The notes beneath the pieces were generated by a model that was given only the letters and a program-made list of their open reading frames with translations, ran no database searches and was not told the DNA's origin. 64,000 nt of DNA, from contig JABLXY010000001.1 in the NCBI GenBank assembly GCA_013177795.1, positions 62,001 through 126,000 of the forward strand. The letters run 5' to 3'. The stretch is from Syntrophaceae bacterium. GTDB lineage: Bacteria > Desulfobacterota > Syntrophia > Syntrophales > UBA2192. The translations under genes and the position numbers were made by a program. The first letter of the stretch is position 1. Each line of letters starts with the position of its first letter. This document shows, piece after piece, positions 7,617 to 16,958 of the stretch.

Positions 7617-8315
7617 TTGGCAGGGTTCTCAATCAGGAAGGGAGTGTTCTATTGTCCTCGCCTCTCGATACTCGCCGTTCTCGCTGTTATTTCCATGTCG
7701 ATTGCGGCCGTGTCTTCAGGCAATGCGGCGGAAGTGACACTTGCCTGGAACCCGAGCCCCGAACCGTCTGTAACCGGCTACAGGGTCTACTACGGCACAG
7801 CCAGCCATTACTACACCGCGGTGATTGATGCGGGCAATCAGACGACCCTTACCATTTCGGGACTGCTTCCAGGGGTGACCTATTTCTTTTCCGCCACGGC
7901 GTACAGCGCAACAGCTGAAAGCAGCCTTTCCGGGGAGATTGCCTATACGGTGGCCGAGGGCGGATCATCTGCGTCCGGTTCGGGCAGCGAAGGATGCTTC
8001 ATCGCCACGGCGGCTTATGGGAGTTCCCTTGCTCCTGAGGTCATAGCACTGAGGGATTTCAGGGACCGCTACCTGCTGACCCATGGCCCGGGGCAGGCCT
8101 TTGTTGACTGGTATTACAGGCTCTCGCCTCCAATTGCGGCGTTCATCAAGCAGCACGACACGCTCAAAGGAGCCGTGCGGTGGGGATTGATGCCGGTGGT
8201 CTACACCGTGAAATACTCGGCGGTGGCGCTGGTTTTGATCGTTTTCTTCACGTTTGCTTTGGTACCGAGAAGAAGGCGTCGCAGAGGACAAGGACAGCCT
8301 ATTTCCCTAGGGTGA
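7617..8315 (+). CDS. Fibronectin type III protein with CFI-box C-terminus
   Basis: This is an exported protein of about 232 residues: signal peptide, one Fn3 domain ([21 protein letters not shown] ... YTVAE), a short linker, then [11 protein letters not shown]. The last is the hallmark of proteins annotated as CFI-box-CTERM. After the CFI box come about 60 residues ([10 protein letters not shown] ... SPPIAAFI), a transmembrane helix and a very basic cytoplasmic end (RRRRRR). The paralog at 16959 has the same order. The TTG at 7617 is chosen because AAGGAGG lies about 10 bases upstream; GTG 7644 and GTG 7590 are alternatives. I see no sigma-54 promoter or riboswitch before it. The layout suggests export followed by membrane retention or cleavage at the C-terminus. 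Confidence 0.82.
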   Translation: MAGFSIRKGVFYCPRLSILAVLAVISMSIAAVSSGNAAEVTLAWNPSPEPSVTGYRVYYGTASHYYTAVIDAGNQTTLTISGLLPGVTYFFSATAYSATAESSLSGEIAYTVAEGGSSASGSGSEGCFIATAAYGSSLAPEVIALRDFRDRYLLTHGPGQAFVDWYYRLSPPIAAFIKQHDTLKGAVRWGLMPVVYTVKYSAVALVLIVFFTFALVPRRRRRRGQGQPISLG

Positions 8316-8362
8316 GCCGTTCAGAAGGACAGAGCCGGGGCCGGCGAATCGACGCTCAGGAG

Positions 8363-8402
8363 GGACACTGAAAAGGCTGAGTGCTTTCAGCGTCCTTTTT
8401 TT
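8363..8402 (+). terminator. Rho-independent terminator abutted by an ISL3 insertion
   Basis: The stem GGACaCTGAAA / TTTCAGcGTCC around a ten-base loop is followed by seven T residues. The ISL3 element begins just after the T-tract, and its target duplication (TTTTTTTG) preserved the tract on the left side. Confidence 0.85.
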
Positions 8403-8403
8403 G

Positions 8404-9702
8404 GGTTCCTCGCTGTTTCAAGTGGGTAACCGGAAGTCGAGCTTGCCGCTGATGAGATAGATCATCGTGATGAAGTTCTTGATGGTGCGGTAACCCCGGG
8501 CCCTGGCTTTGGCCGCCTGGATCATGCTGTTGATGCCTTCGAGGATGCCGTTGTTGACGCGAGACTGGAACCAGTTGAGGATGCCTTGCCAGTGCTTTTT
8601 AATGGTTTTTGCGCATTGCGTGATGGGCTCCAGGCGGCTGTGAGTTGCCCAGAAGTACCATTTCTTCAGGAAGGGTTCGGCCAGCGCAGGCGGCTGTTCC
8701 CAGAGCTCCTGAAAGGCCAGCCGGATCTGATACGCTTTGACGGTTTTGAGGTGTAACGATTTTGGGCGGAGGGTCTCCAGGGTCGACCGTTGTTGGGCCG
8801 ACAGGCGCTCGGGGTTTTTGAGCCACAGATACCGGGTGTGCTTGAGTTCGGGCCGCTCGCGCTGTTCCTGACGTCGGACGGTGTCGACAGCCGCATTGAG
8901 GAGCTTCATCACATGGAACTTGTCGAAGGTCAACCGGGCCTGCGGGAACTGCGATTCCACGCCCGAGATAAAGGCCGGCGACATATCGCAGCAGATCTCC
9001 TCGACGGCCTCGGGACGTCCGCCATGGTCGAGCAGATCGGCCTTGAACCGCTCGAGGGTCGAGGCATCCTTGCCTTCGGTGACGAAGACCGTCCGGGCCT
9101 TCTCGAGATCGACAAAGAGGCTGACGTAGTGGTGCCCCCGCTTGCTGGCCGTTTCGTCCAGCCCGAGCTGCCGCAGATCGGCGGAATCGGTCTGCTCGCG
9201 GGCCCGGTCGACGTAATGTTCCAGCACGCGCCACAGACGGGTGTCATGCTCCCCGATCAGCTCGGCGATCCGCTTGACCGGCATGGCCTGGGCCAGGATC
9301 ATGATGAAGGCCTCAAACAGCAGGGTGAAGCCGCTGCCCGGACGCGCCCAGGGCAGGGCCACTTGCAGCACCCCGCATCGGGGACACCGGATCCGCGGCA
9401 CCCGGGCCACGAGATGGGCCTCGTGCTGGAAAAAGTTCAGATGCCGCCAGCTCTTTGGCTCCGTGTCGTGAACCGGACAGTCCCCCTGCCCGCAGGAGGG
9501 ACAGGGAAAACGGCTCCCCCGGGGGAAGTCCAGTCCGATGTCCAGACGTCGCTGCCCGGCATCGAACTGACAACTCACCACCGTCCACGGTGGGGCCAAC
9601 CCTAACGCCAATTGAAGAAGTTCCGTGTCTCTCATGAGACAACGCTCTATCACTGACACGGACCGGCTTCAAGAATTTACCCACTTGAAACAGCGAGGAA
9701 CC
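8404..9702 (-). mobile_element. Complete ISL3-family insertion sequence
   Basis: The element is 1,299 bp, bounded by perfect 26-bp inverted repeats at 8404-8429 and 9677-9702 that begin GGTTCCTCGCTG. It is flanked by identical 8-bp direct repeats TTTTTTTG at 8396-8403 and 9703-9710. ISL3 elements typically make 8-bp duplications, so the boundaries and the insertion event are clear. Perfect ends, a perfect duplication and an open transposase gene suggest a recent insertion. Removing it restores a continuous terminator T-tract running into the sequence upstream of the epimerase gene. Confidence 0.96.
8418..9635 (-). CDS. tnpA: ISL3-family transposase
   Basis: The gene encodes about 405 residues from an ATG at 9635; a GTG at 9659 would add eight residues. 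An N-terminal zinc-finger-like segment shows CPSCGQGDCPVH and a second pair CPRCG, followed by a helix-turn-helix. The DDE-type domain contains LGLDETASKRGHHYV (first Asp), EEICCDMSPAF (second Asp) and a C-terminal ILEGINSMIQAAKARARGY (Glu). This is the normal ISL3 architecture and length. It would move the surrounding element. The 3' end lies inside the left inverted repeat, which is common for compact insertion sequences. Confidence 0.95.
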   Translation of the reverse strand: MRDTELLQLALGLAPPWTVVSCQFDAGQRRLDIGLDFPRGSRFPCPSCGQGDCPVHDTEPKSWRHLNFFQHEAHLVARVPRIRCPRCGVLQVALPWARPGSGFTLLFEAFIMILAQAMPVKRIAELIGEHDTRLWRVLEHYVDRAREQTDSADLRQLGLDETASKRGHHYVSLFVDLEKARTVFVTEGKDASTLERFKADLLDHGGRPEAVEEICCDMSPAFISGVESQFPQARLTFDKFHVMKLLNAAVDTVRRQEQRERPELKHTRYLWLKNPERLSAQQRSTLETLRPKSLHLKTVKAYQIRLAFQELWEQPPALAEPFLKKWYFWATHSRLEPITQCAKTIKKHWQGILNWFQSRVNNGILEGINSMIQAAKARARGYRTIKNFITMIYLISGKLDFRLPT

Positions 9703-9832
9703 TTTTTTTGTCCCTTCGCGCGGGATAGATGACGAATAATGAAAACCGGAACCACCCTGCAGGGCATTGAAAACGGTACGATTCGTGTATGGAGTACGCA
9801 AGGGCTTTGAACAGGAGGGGTCGTAAGGTAAG

Positions 9833-10840
9833 GTGAAAATACTGGTCACGGGCGCTGCAGGGTTCATCGGGTTTCACCTGGCCAAGAGGCTGCTTGGGGA
9901 CGGGCACGAGGTCGTCGGGATGGACAACCTCAACGCCTATTATGACGTCCGGCTCAAAAAAGACCGCTTGGCCCTGCTGACGCCATACCCCCGTTTTTGC
10001 TTCCATCTGCTCGATCTTGCCGACAGGAGGGGGATGGAAGGGCTGTTCGGGACGGAAAAACCCGAAATGGTCGTCCACCTTGCGGCGCAGGCCGGCGTGC
10101 GGTATTCCCTTGAGAACCCCCATGTCTACGTGGAGAGCAATCTTGCGGGCTTCATGCATATCCTGGAAGGGTGCAGGCACCATTCCGTGCGGCACCTGGT
10201 CTACGCGTCATCGAGTTCCGTCTACGGAGCGAACACGCTCATGCCCTTTTCCGTGCATCACAACGTCGACCACCCGATCAGCCTCTATGCCGCCACCAAG
10301 AAGGCCAACGAGCTGATGGCCCACACGTACGCGGCCCTGTATAAGCTGCCCTGCACGGGCCTCCGCTTCTTCACGGTCTACGGGCCCTGGGGCCGTCCCG
10401 ACATGGCCCTGTTTCTCTTCACCCGGGCCATCCTGGAAGGGAAGCCCGTGGACGTCTTCAATCAGGGCCGCATGCGGAGGGACTTCACCTACATCGACGA
10501 CATCATCGAGGGTGTCGTGCGGGTGATGGGGAAGATCCCAGCGGGCAGCCCAGCCTGGACCGGGGCGCAGCCCGACCCGGCGACGAGCTTTGCCCCCTAC
10601 CGGCTTTTCAACATCGGCAACAACCGGCCGGTGGAATTGATGGACTTCATTTCCGTCCTCGAGAAGCACCTCGGAAAAAAAGCGCAGATGCGCATGCTTC
10701 CCATGCAGCCGGGTGATGTGCCCGAGACCTATGCTGACGTGGACGACCTCATGGCGGAGGTTGGCTTCAGACCGGGCACATCGATCGACGACGGCATCGG
10801 CAGGTTTGTTGCGTGGTACAGGGAATACTACCGAACGTGA
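9833..10840 (+). CDS. NAD-dependent epimerase, UDP-glucuronate 4-epimerase type
   Basis: This 335-residue extended short-chain dehydrogenase has an N-terminal NAD-binding motif (TGAAGFIG), the catalytic Ser/Tyr/Lys set (ASSSSVYG and YAATKKANE), and [14 protein letters not shown], typical of UDP-glucuronate or UDP-GlcNAc-type 4-epimerases of the CapI/WbpP group. The next gene makes UDP-glucuronate, so conversion of UDP-GlcA to UDP-GalA for exopolysaccharide is the likely role. A GTG start at 9833 is used, with GGAGGGG 12 bases upstream. The ISL3 element ends 130 bases before it and may have separated it from its original promoter. UDP-GlcNAc 4-epimerase activity is the main alternative. Confidence 0.85.
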   Translation: MKILVTGAAGFIGFHLAKRLLGDGHEVVGMDNLNAYYDVRLKKDRLALLTPYPRFCFHLLDLADRRGMEGLFGTEKPEMVVHLAAQAGVRYSLENPHVYVESNLAGFMHILEGCRHHSVRHLVYASSSSVYGANTLMPFSVHHNVDHPISLYAATKKANELMAHTYAALYKLPCTGLRFFTVYGPWGRPDMALFLFTRAILEGKPVDVFNQGRMRRDFTYIDDIIEGVVRVMGKIPAGSPAWTGAQPDPATSFAPYRLFNIGNNRPVELMDFISVLEKHLGKKAQMRMLPMQPGDVPETYADVDDLMAEVGFRPGTSIDDGIGRFVAWYREYYRT

Positions 10841-10948
10841 AAGAGTTGAGCGTCGCAGAAAACAGGAGCTCGAGTTCGGGATTGCTGAAGGCAGGTGCCG
10901 TGGTGCGTGGGGCATGACCGGGAATCATCTGGAGGGAAAAGGGCAGTC

Positions 10949-12328
10949 ATGAAATTCGAAAAAAAGATCCTCTTCATCGGGGCGGGCTTCGTGGGCGGGC
11001 CGACGGCGGCCGTGATTGCCCGCAAGTGCCCCCGGTACCGCGTGAGCGTGGTGGACGTTGACCGGCAGAAGATCGCCCGGTGGAACTCGAACGACCTGCC
11101 GGTCTACGAGCCGGGCCTCGACGAGGTTGTCCGCGAGGCCCGGGGCCGGAATCTCTTCTTCGAGACGGATATTGCAAAGGGCATCCGGGACAGCGGGATC
11201 ATCTTCGTCTGTGTCAACACTCCCACGAAGACCTTCGGTGCGGGCGCGGGAATGGCCGCCGACCTGCAGTACTGGGAAAAGACAGCCCGGCAGATACGGG
11301 AGCATGCGCGCACGTCCAAGATCGTTGTCGAGAAGAGCACGCTGCCCGTGCGCACGGCCTTGGCCATGGAGCGGATCCTCAATAGCGGCGGCGACGGCAT
11401 CCGGTTTGAGGTGCTCTCCAACCCGGAGTTTCTCGCCGAGGGGACGGCCGTGCGGGATCTGGAGCAGCCCGACCGGGTGCTCATCGGTTCGCGGGACACC
11501 GAAGAGGGCCGCCGCGCGCGCGATGTCCTCGTGGAGCTTTACGCGCACTGGGTGCCCCGGGAGCGCATCGTCACGTCGAACATCTGGAGCGGCGAGCTCG
11601 CGAAGCTGGCGGCGAATTTCTTTTTGGCCCAGCGGGTCTCGACGATCAACGCCGTGTCGGCCATCTGCGAAAAGACGGAGGCCGACGTGACGGAGGTGTC
11701 GAAGATCGTGGGGATGGACGGGCGGATCGGTGCGCGGTTCCTCAATGCCAGCGTCGGCTTCGGGGGTTCATGCTTCAAGAAGGATATCCTGAACCTGGTC
11801 TACCTGTGCCGGCACGAGGGTCTTCTGGAGGTGGCCGATTATATCGAGTCGGTCGTCCGGATCAACGAGTACCAGAAGGAGCGCTTCGTGCTGAACATGC
11901 TCGAGGCGATGTTCAACACGCTGGCCGGCAAGCGGATCTGCCTGTTCGGCTTTGCCTTCAAGGCCGACACGAGCGACACGCGGGAATCCCCCGCGATTCA
12001 CGTGGCCCGGCGCCTGCTGGAGGAGAAGGCTGAGGTAGTCGTGACGGACCCGAGGGCCCTGGACAATGCGAAGGCCGATCTCAGGGGGCTAGACGGCAAG
12101 ATCCGCTTCGTGAAGGACCCCTACAGGGCCGTGCGGGGATGCCAGGCCATCGCGGTGATGACGGAGTGGGGGCTGTACCGCGGCCTCGATTACGGGAAGA
12201 TCTTCAAGCAGATGGTCAAGCCCGCCTTCATCTTCGACGGCCGCAACATTCTCGATCACAGTCGATGCCACGCGATCGGGTTCAACGTCTACCCGGTGGG
12301 CAAGCCGGGCATGACGCATTTTAAGTAG
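10949..12328 (+). CDS. ugd: UDP-glucose 6-dehydrogenase
   Basis: This enzyme of about 459 residues oxidises UDP-glucose to UDP-glucuronate with NAD+. The Rossmann motif is FIGAGFVGGPT, and the catalytic-cysteine segment reads GFGGSCFKKDILNLVYLC. Both resemble the longer, animal-like branch of the family rather than the short bacterial one. The UDP-binding C-terminal domain (LFGFAFKADTSDTRESPAIHV) is complete. The ATG at 10949 (MKFEKKILFIGAG) is preferred over upstream in-frame starts; GGAGGG lies 12 bases before it. It follows the epimerase by about 110 bases and probably forms one operon with it, supplying uronic acid precursors for polysaccharide. Confidence 0.95.
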   Translation: MKFEKKILFIGAGFVGGPTAAVIARKCPRYRVSVVDVDRQKIARWNSNDLPVYEPGLDEVVREARGRNLFFETDIAKGIRDSGIIFVCVNTPTKTFGAGAGMAADLQYWEKTARQIREHARTSKIVVEKSTLPVRTALAMERILNSGGDGIRFEVLSNPEFLAEGTAVRDLEQPDRVLIGSRDTEEGRRARDVLVELYAHWVPRERIVTSNIWSGELAKLAANFFLAQRVSTINAVSAICEKTEADVTEVSKIVGMDGRIGARFLNASVGFGGSCFKKDILNLVYLCRHEGLLEVADYIESVVRINEYQKERFVLNMLEAMFNTLAGKRICLFGFAFKADTSDTRESPAIHVARRLLEEKAEVVVTDPRALDNAKADLRGLDGKIRFVKDPYRAVRGCQAIAVMTEWGLYRGLDYGKIFKQMVKPAFIFDGRNILDHSRCHAIGFNVYPVGKPGMTHFK

Positions 12329-12365
12329 AAACGGTTTTGAGTGATGGGTGTTGATTTTTGAGTTT

Positions 12366-12490
12366 GGGATTGCTTTGTCGACGGCGCTCTTCCTAATGAA
12401 CAGCCCTCTCGTTTCCCCTCCCTCGACGGGAGGGGATAAAGGGGAGGGTGAAGGACTTCAGGCCCCTTCACCCTTGCCCTCTCCCGCCAG
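12366..12490 (+). repeat. Dispersed GC-rich intergenic repeat, copy 1
   Basis: About 124 bases starting GGGATTGCTT and ending CTCTCCCGCCAG are nearly identical to 20262-20385. The core holds two hairpin-forming motifs (CCCCTCCC ... GGGAGGGG and GGGGAGGGTG ... CACCCTTGCCC). The copy is interrupted at its right end by the IS1182 element; its continuation CCAGGGGAGAGGG resumes at 14207. Confidence 0.85.
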
Positions 12491-14206
12491 AGGCTGTGTC
12501 GCAATAGGGAGTAGGGGCTGAGTTCTTTGACAAAAAAATATCCGTAACGCACCTCGAAGGATCGCCAACCCCGGCCCGGTGTGCTAGAGTGCTCCGCGAA
12601 AGGAGATGCGCTCATGGCCTATCGAACCGGCGACCGTCTGCAACTGGGGCTGCTGCCCGCCAGCATCGAGGACTACGTGTCCCCCGAGGACCCGGTACGG
12701 GCCTACGATGCCTTCGTGGAGGCCTTGGATCTGCCGCAACTGGGCATCGAGGTGGACCCCAACCAGGTCGGCAACGCCGCCTACGATCCGCGCGCGATGC
12801 TCAAGCTGCTGGTCTACGGCTACTCCTACGGGGTACGCAGTTCCCGCAAGCTCGAACGGGAGTGCCACCACAACCTGGCCTTTGTGTGGCTGATGGCCGG
12901 GCTGAGGCCCGACCACAAGACCATCGCGGAGTTTAGGCGCAACCACAAGGCGGCCCTCAAGCAGGTGCTCCGGCACTGCGCCCGGCTCTGCATCAAGCTC
13001 GACCTAATCGCGGGCAACGTGCTGTTTGTCGACGGCACAAAGATCCGGGCCAATGCCTCACGCTACCGCAGCCATGACCGGGCCTGGTACGAGAAGAAGC
13101 TGGCCGATCTGGATCGGCGCATCGAGCAGCTGTTGCAGGACTGCGAGGCCATCGACCGCCGGGAGCGGCACATGGACTCGTACGTGGCGATGCGAAAGGA
13201 CCTTGCCCAGACGAACACGCTCAAGGACCGGGTCCAGGAGGCCCTGCGGGGCTTCGAGGGAGGCAGCCACCGGCACGTCAACCTCACCGACCCGGACTGC
13301 GCCCTGATGAAGAGCGTCCAGGGCAGCCACGCGGCCTACAACGTCCAGTTGGTGGTGGATGACAAGCAGGGGCTTCTGCTGCAGGCCGATGCCGTCGAAG
13401 AGACCAGTGATGTCAACCAGTTCGCCCGGCAGATCGAGGCCGCCAACGCGCTGCTGGAGAGTCCCTGCGAGACGGCCTGCGCCGATGCCGGCTATGCCGA
13501 CACGGCGGAGCTCGAGAAGATCGACCGCCAGGGGATCCGAGTGATCGTGCCTTCACAGCGGCAGGCGAGGAAAGAGCCGGAAAAGCCGTTCAGCAAAAGC
13601 CATTTTGCGTATGACCCAGAGCAAGATGACTACAGCTGCCCTGAAGGTCACAGGCTCCGGTATGAATCGACGGAAAAACGCACGGGCAAGCGGCACTACG
13701 TGATCACCGACGCGGCCATCTGCCACGCGTGCCGGCACTACGGGAGCTGCACCCAGGCGCGCAGGGGGCGCAAGATCATCCGGCTGCCCAACGAAGAGGT
13801 TAAGCTCAGGCTGGAGGCCCAGTACGAGGAGGCCGCCTCGCAGGCCGTCTACGAGAGGCGCAAAACCCGGGCCGAGCATCCCTTCGGGCACATCAAGCGC
13901 AACCTCAAGGTCGATGCCTTCCTGCTACGGGGGCTCGAGGGGGCGCGAGCCGAGGTCTCGATGCTGGCCAGTTGCTTCAATGTGGCTCGCCTGATCTCGC
14001 TGCTCGGGGTCAACGGGCTCATCGAGAGGCTCCGGGCCCTCGGAAGGCCCTGCTTCGCACCGGCATGAGGCTCAACGGCGTCTTCAAAGGGCCCTGAACC
14101 ATCAAAACCTGCCCGACAGACCGTGCGCGGATAGACGTTACGGATATTTTGTTGTCAAAGAACGGGTAAACAACTCGTCCCCTCTTGACTGTTGCGACAC
14201 AGCCTC
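12491..14206 (+). mobile_element. IS1182-family insertion sequence, copy 1
   Basis: The element is about 1,716 bp. Its ends carry AGGCTGTGTCGCAA (12491-12504) and the inverted equivalent ending at 14205. A second conserved inverted segment, GTTCTTTGACAA ... ATATCCGTAACG, lies further inside. The flanks CCAG at 12487-12490 and 14207-14210 look like a 4-bp duplication, or CCA with one more terminal base if the ends are perfectly symmetric. The target is a palindromic intergenic repeat. A second, inverted copy lies at 20386-22102 and differs by a single base in the 3' non-coding part as far as I compared. Confidence 0.92.
12614..14068 (+). CDS. tnpA: IS1182-family transposase, copy 1
   Basis: This 484-residue DDE transposase has the DUF772-type N-terminus (MAYRTGDRLQLGLLPASIEDYV, then YDPRAMLKLLVYGYSYGVRSSRKLE), a first Asp in VLFVDGTKIRANAS, a coiled-coil-like insertion, a second Asp in ETACADAGYADTAEL, and a C-terminal RKTRAEHPFGHIKRNL carrying the Glu. 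The ATG at 12614 follows AAGGAG by nine bases. The frame is intact and the protein is identical to the one encoded at 20524-21978, so both elements are potentially active. Confidence 0.95.
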   Translation: MAYRTGDRLQLGLLPASIEDYVSPEDPVRAYDAFVEALDLPQLGIEVDPNQVGNAAYDPRAMLKLLVYGYSYGVRSSRKLERECHHNLAFVWLMAGLRPDHKTIAEFRRNHKAALKQVLRHCARLCIKLDLIAGNVLFVDGTKIRANASRYRSHDRAWYEKKLADLDRRIEQLLQDCEAIDRRERHMDSYVAMRKDLAQTNTLKDRVQEALRGFEGGSHRHVNLTDPDCALMKSVQGSHAAYNVQLVVDDKQGLLLQADAVEETSDVNQFARQIEAANALLESPCETACADAGYADTAELEKIDRQGIRVIVPSQRQARKEPEKPFSKSHFAYDPEQDDYSCPEGHRLRYESTEKRTGKRHYVITDAAICHACRHYGSCTQARRGRKIIRLPNEEVKLRLEAQYEEAASQAVYERRKTRAEHPFGHIKRNLKVDAFLLRGLEGARAEVSMLASCFNVARLISLLGVNGLIERLRALGRPCFAPA

Positions 14207-14279
14207 CCAGGGGAGAGGGTGTTCATTCCAACGATAACCCGCTCCCAGGCGGGGTCTGTTGCTCGCAATGACTGGGTGA

Positions 14280-15323
<1,044 letters not shown>

Positions 15324-15455
15324 GCGAGGAAAGCGAAACAAACAACAAAGTGAATTGCCCCTTTGAGCGAACAACGGGATCGAAGCTCGTTTCGGAAAGT
15401 TTATCCAGGGCGATCAGAAAATCATTCTCACCTCTCGAGATCTTCCGGGGGGATT

Positions 15456-16373
15456 TCACCTGGCGATCGGTTGAACCGTTGCGGGATTGCGCGTGGCCTT
15501 CCACGTCCGGCGCGCTATGCCTGTGTTTATCTCCCCTTCGATGGCCTGCTCCCGGATGCGGCCGGAGAACCGGACAGGCACGCTCTTTCCGAAAGATTCG
15601 CCCGACAGCATGAAGCTGATCATCTCGCCGGTGACCTTCCCATCCAGCACAGCCCACTTCCTTTCCCTGTATTTAACCGCACCCGTGATTTCCTGGAAGA
15701 CCTGTTTCACCTCGAGTTCCCACGTGGTCTTCGATTTTCCCTTGCCTTCCGCCCATTGCCATCTCCCCGAGAAATTCGCGGGGATAATCCAGAAATAGGC
15801 ATCCTCCCTGCCGAAGGACGAGAGGGCGTCGGGTTTCCATTCGCCCATGTCGAAGGTGTACGACGCGATCCGAGTACCCGGCTTGAGCTCGCTCAGCAGT
15901 CTGGGTCGGATCTTGAGATTGACATGGCCCCCCATGTATAGCGTCACGACCGTGGCCTCGCTGAAATCCTCCCTGAAGATGTCCGCCACGATGAAGCGGA
16001 CGCGGTCCTGGACTCCGGCCCGCACGGCGGCCTTACGGCTTTCGTCCACGAGGTCGGGGTCGAGTTCGATGCCCACGGCCCGGCAACCCGTCTGTCTTGC
16101 TGCCTCGATGACGATGCGCCCGTCACCGGAGCCCAGGTCGTACAGGATGTCGTCCTTCCCGACGCGGGCCTTTGCAAGGATCTCGGCGATGACGTAGTTG
16201 GGGGTCGGAAGGAATGGGGCGTCGAGTCTTGTGCTGCGCTCGGTGTCCATGTAGGCATGGGCAGTGGGTATGGGGCAAAGATGCAGAATGAGTGACGATA
16301 GAATGAGGACCGGGAGAAGTGTTGTGTACCGCCTTGCTCTTATTATAGGCCGCGCGGAATTGCGATTTCGCAT
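15456..16373 (-). CDS. Exported SAM-dependent methyltransferase-like protein
   Basis: The predicted 305-residue protein begins with a Sec-type signal peptide (MRNRNSARPIIRARRYTTLL, hydrophobic core, cleavage likely after TAHA). A class I methyltransferase fold follows: motif I DLGSGDGRIVIEAA, the acidic loop GIELDPDLV, and VRFIVADIFREDF. The last hundred residues look like a beta-rich domain (SGRWQWAEG, then VKYRERKWAVLDGKVTGEMI). SAM is cytosolic, so a signal peptide on this fold is odd; such proteins recur in proteobacteria without a defined function. The ATG at 16373 is chosen because it starts the signal peptide. It is convergent with galE. A non-catalytic or membrane-tethered role is possible. 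Confidence 0.75.
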   Translation of the reverse strand: MRNRNSARPIIRARRYTTLLPVLILSSLILHLCPIPTAHAYMDTERSTRLDAPFLPTPNYVIAEILAKARVGKDDILYDLGSGDGRIVIEAARQTGCRAVGIELDPDLVDESRKAAVRAGVQDRVRFIVADIFREDFSEATVVTLYMGGHVNLKIRPRLLSELKPGTRIASYTFDMGEWKPDALSSFGREDAYFWIIPANFSGRWQWAEGKGKSKTTWELEVKQVFQEITGAVKYRERKWAVLDGKVTGEMISFMLSGESFGKSVPVRFSGRIREQAIEGEINTGIARRTWKATRNPATVQPIAR

Positions 16374-16490
16374 GAATGGATCGCGGGTTACCTGTTCTTG
16401 CGATCCTTCGACAGGCTCAGAACGGGTGCCAGGCCCGTGAGAAACGGCCCGCCCGTTTCCCCGCCTCTCGAAGTGAGGGTTATCAACCGA

Positions 16491-16581
16491 TTCCCCTCCC
16501 TCGACGGGAGGGGATAAAGGGGAGGGTGTATGATGAAGATGAGCCCCCTCACCCTTTCCCTCTCCCGCGAGAGGAGAGGGA
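16491..16581 (+). repeat. Dispersed GC-rich intergenic repeat, copy 3
   Basis: TTCCCCTCCCTCGACGGGAG, then GGGGATAAAGGGGAGGGTG and CTCTCCCGCGAGAGGAGAGGG, match the repeat at 12366-12490 but with an uninterrupted right palindrome. It shows what the target looks like without an IS1182 insertion. It occupies the first part of the 585-base gap between the methyltransferase and riboswitch genes. Confidence 0.8.
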
Positions 16582-16796
16582 AATTTGAGATTGCCGCTCC
16601 CGCGCAGGCAGACAGTGAACGGCGAGGATGCCTCTTCCTCCAAAAAAACCGAAAGAAGTTGAGTCCCCATGCTCGTTGTAACCCGTTTTGACGTCAATGG
16701 GCACATGAATGAATACCTCCGTTTGAGTGCGGATTATGACGGAAACAGAAAGACAATTAAAGAAAAATACGATTCGGCCGATGATATGGGCGGATG

Positions 16797-16897
16797 GAAC
16801 CCTGAAAAAGGCAAACCACACCGAAAGGGTGGGGCGCAAAGCCGCTGGCCTAAACCCTTGATTGTGTTAAGGGTATGGCAGAAGGGCTGCCAGGGCG
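16797..16897 (+). promoter_or_regulatory. c-di-GMP-I (GEMM-I) riboswitch aptamer
   Basis: The aptamer landmarks are all present in order: GGCAAACC, a stem capped by the GAAA tetraloop (CACACCGAAAGGGTGGGG), CGCAAAGCC, then the second stem with GGCCTAAACCC and the closing GGCAG ... GGGCTGCC. P1 can form between CCCTG (16800-16804) and CAGGG (16891-16895). The GCAAACC and CGCAAAGCC segments form the c-di-GMP pocket in this class. It precedes the CFI-box protein gene in the same orientation, so that gene should respond to c-di-GMP. Confidence 0.93.
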
Positions 16898-16953
16898 AAA
16901 CCGCACTTCCCGTGACGGGATTCGCCCCCAGGGCGAATCTGCACGTGGAGGTG
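16891..16953 (+). promoter_or_regulatory. Expression platform of the c-di-GMP riboswitch
   Basis: GGGCGAA at 16893-16899 overlaps the 3' strand of P1 and can pair with TTCGCCC at 16921-16927. That same TTCGCCC lies in a perfect nine-pair hairpin (16919-16927 with 16931-16939), so the two structures exclude each other. CACTTCC at 16904-16910 can pair with GGAGGTG (16947-16953), the ribosome binding site, and is enclosed in the first structure. No T-tract follows, so control of translation is more likely than termination. My reading is ligand-bound OFF, but the direction is inference. Confidence 0.6.
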
Positions 16954-16958
16954 ATGCC

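Noticed and set aside
8790-9605. 271-codon open frame on the forward strand inside the ISL3 element
   Set aside because: It is antisense to the transposase and has no features of its own.
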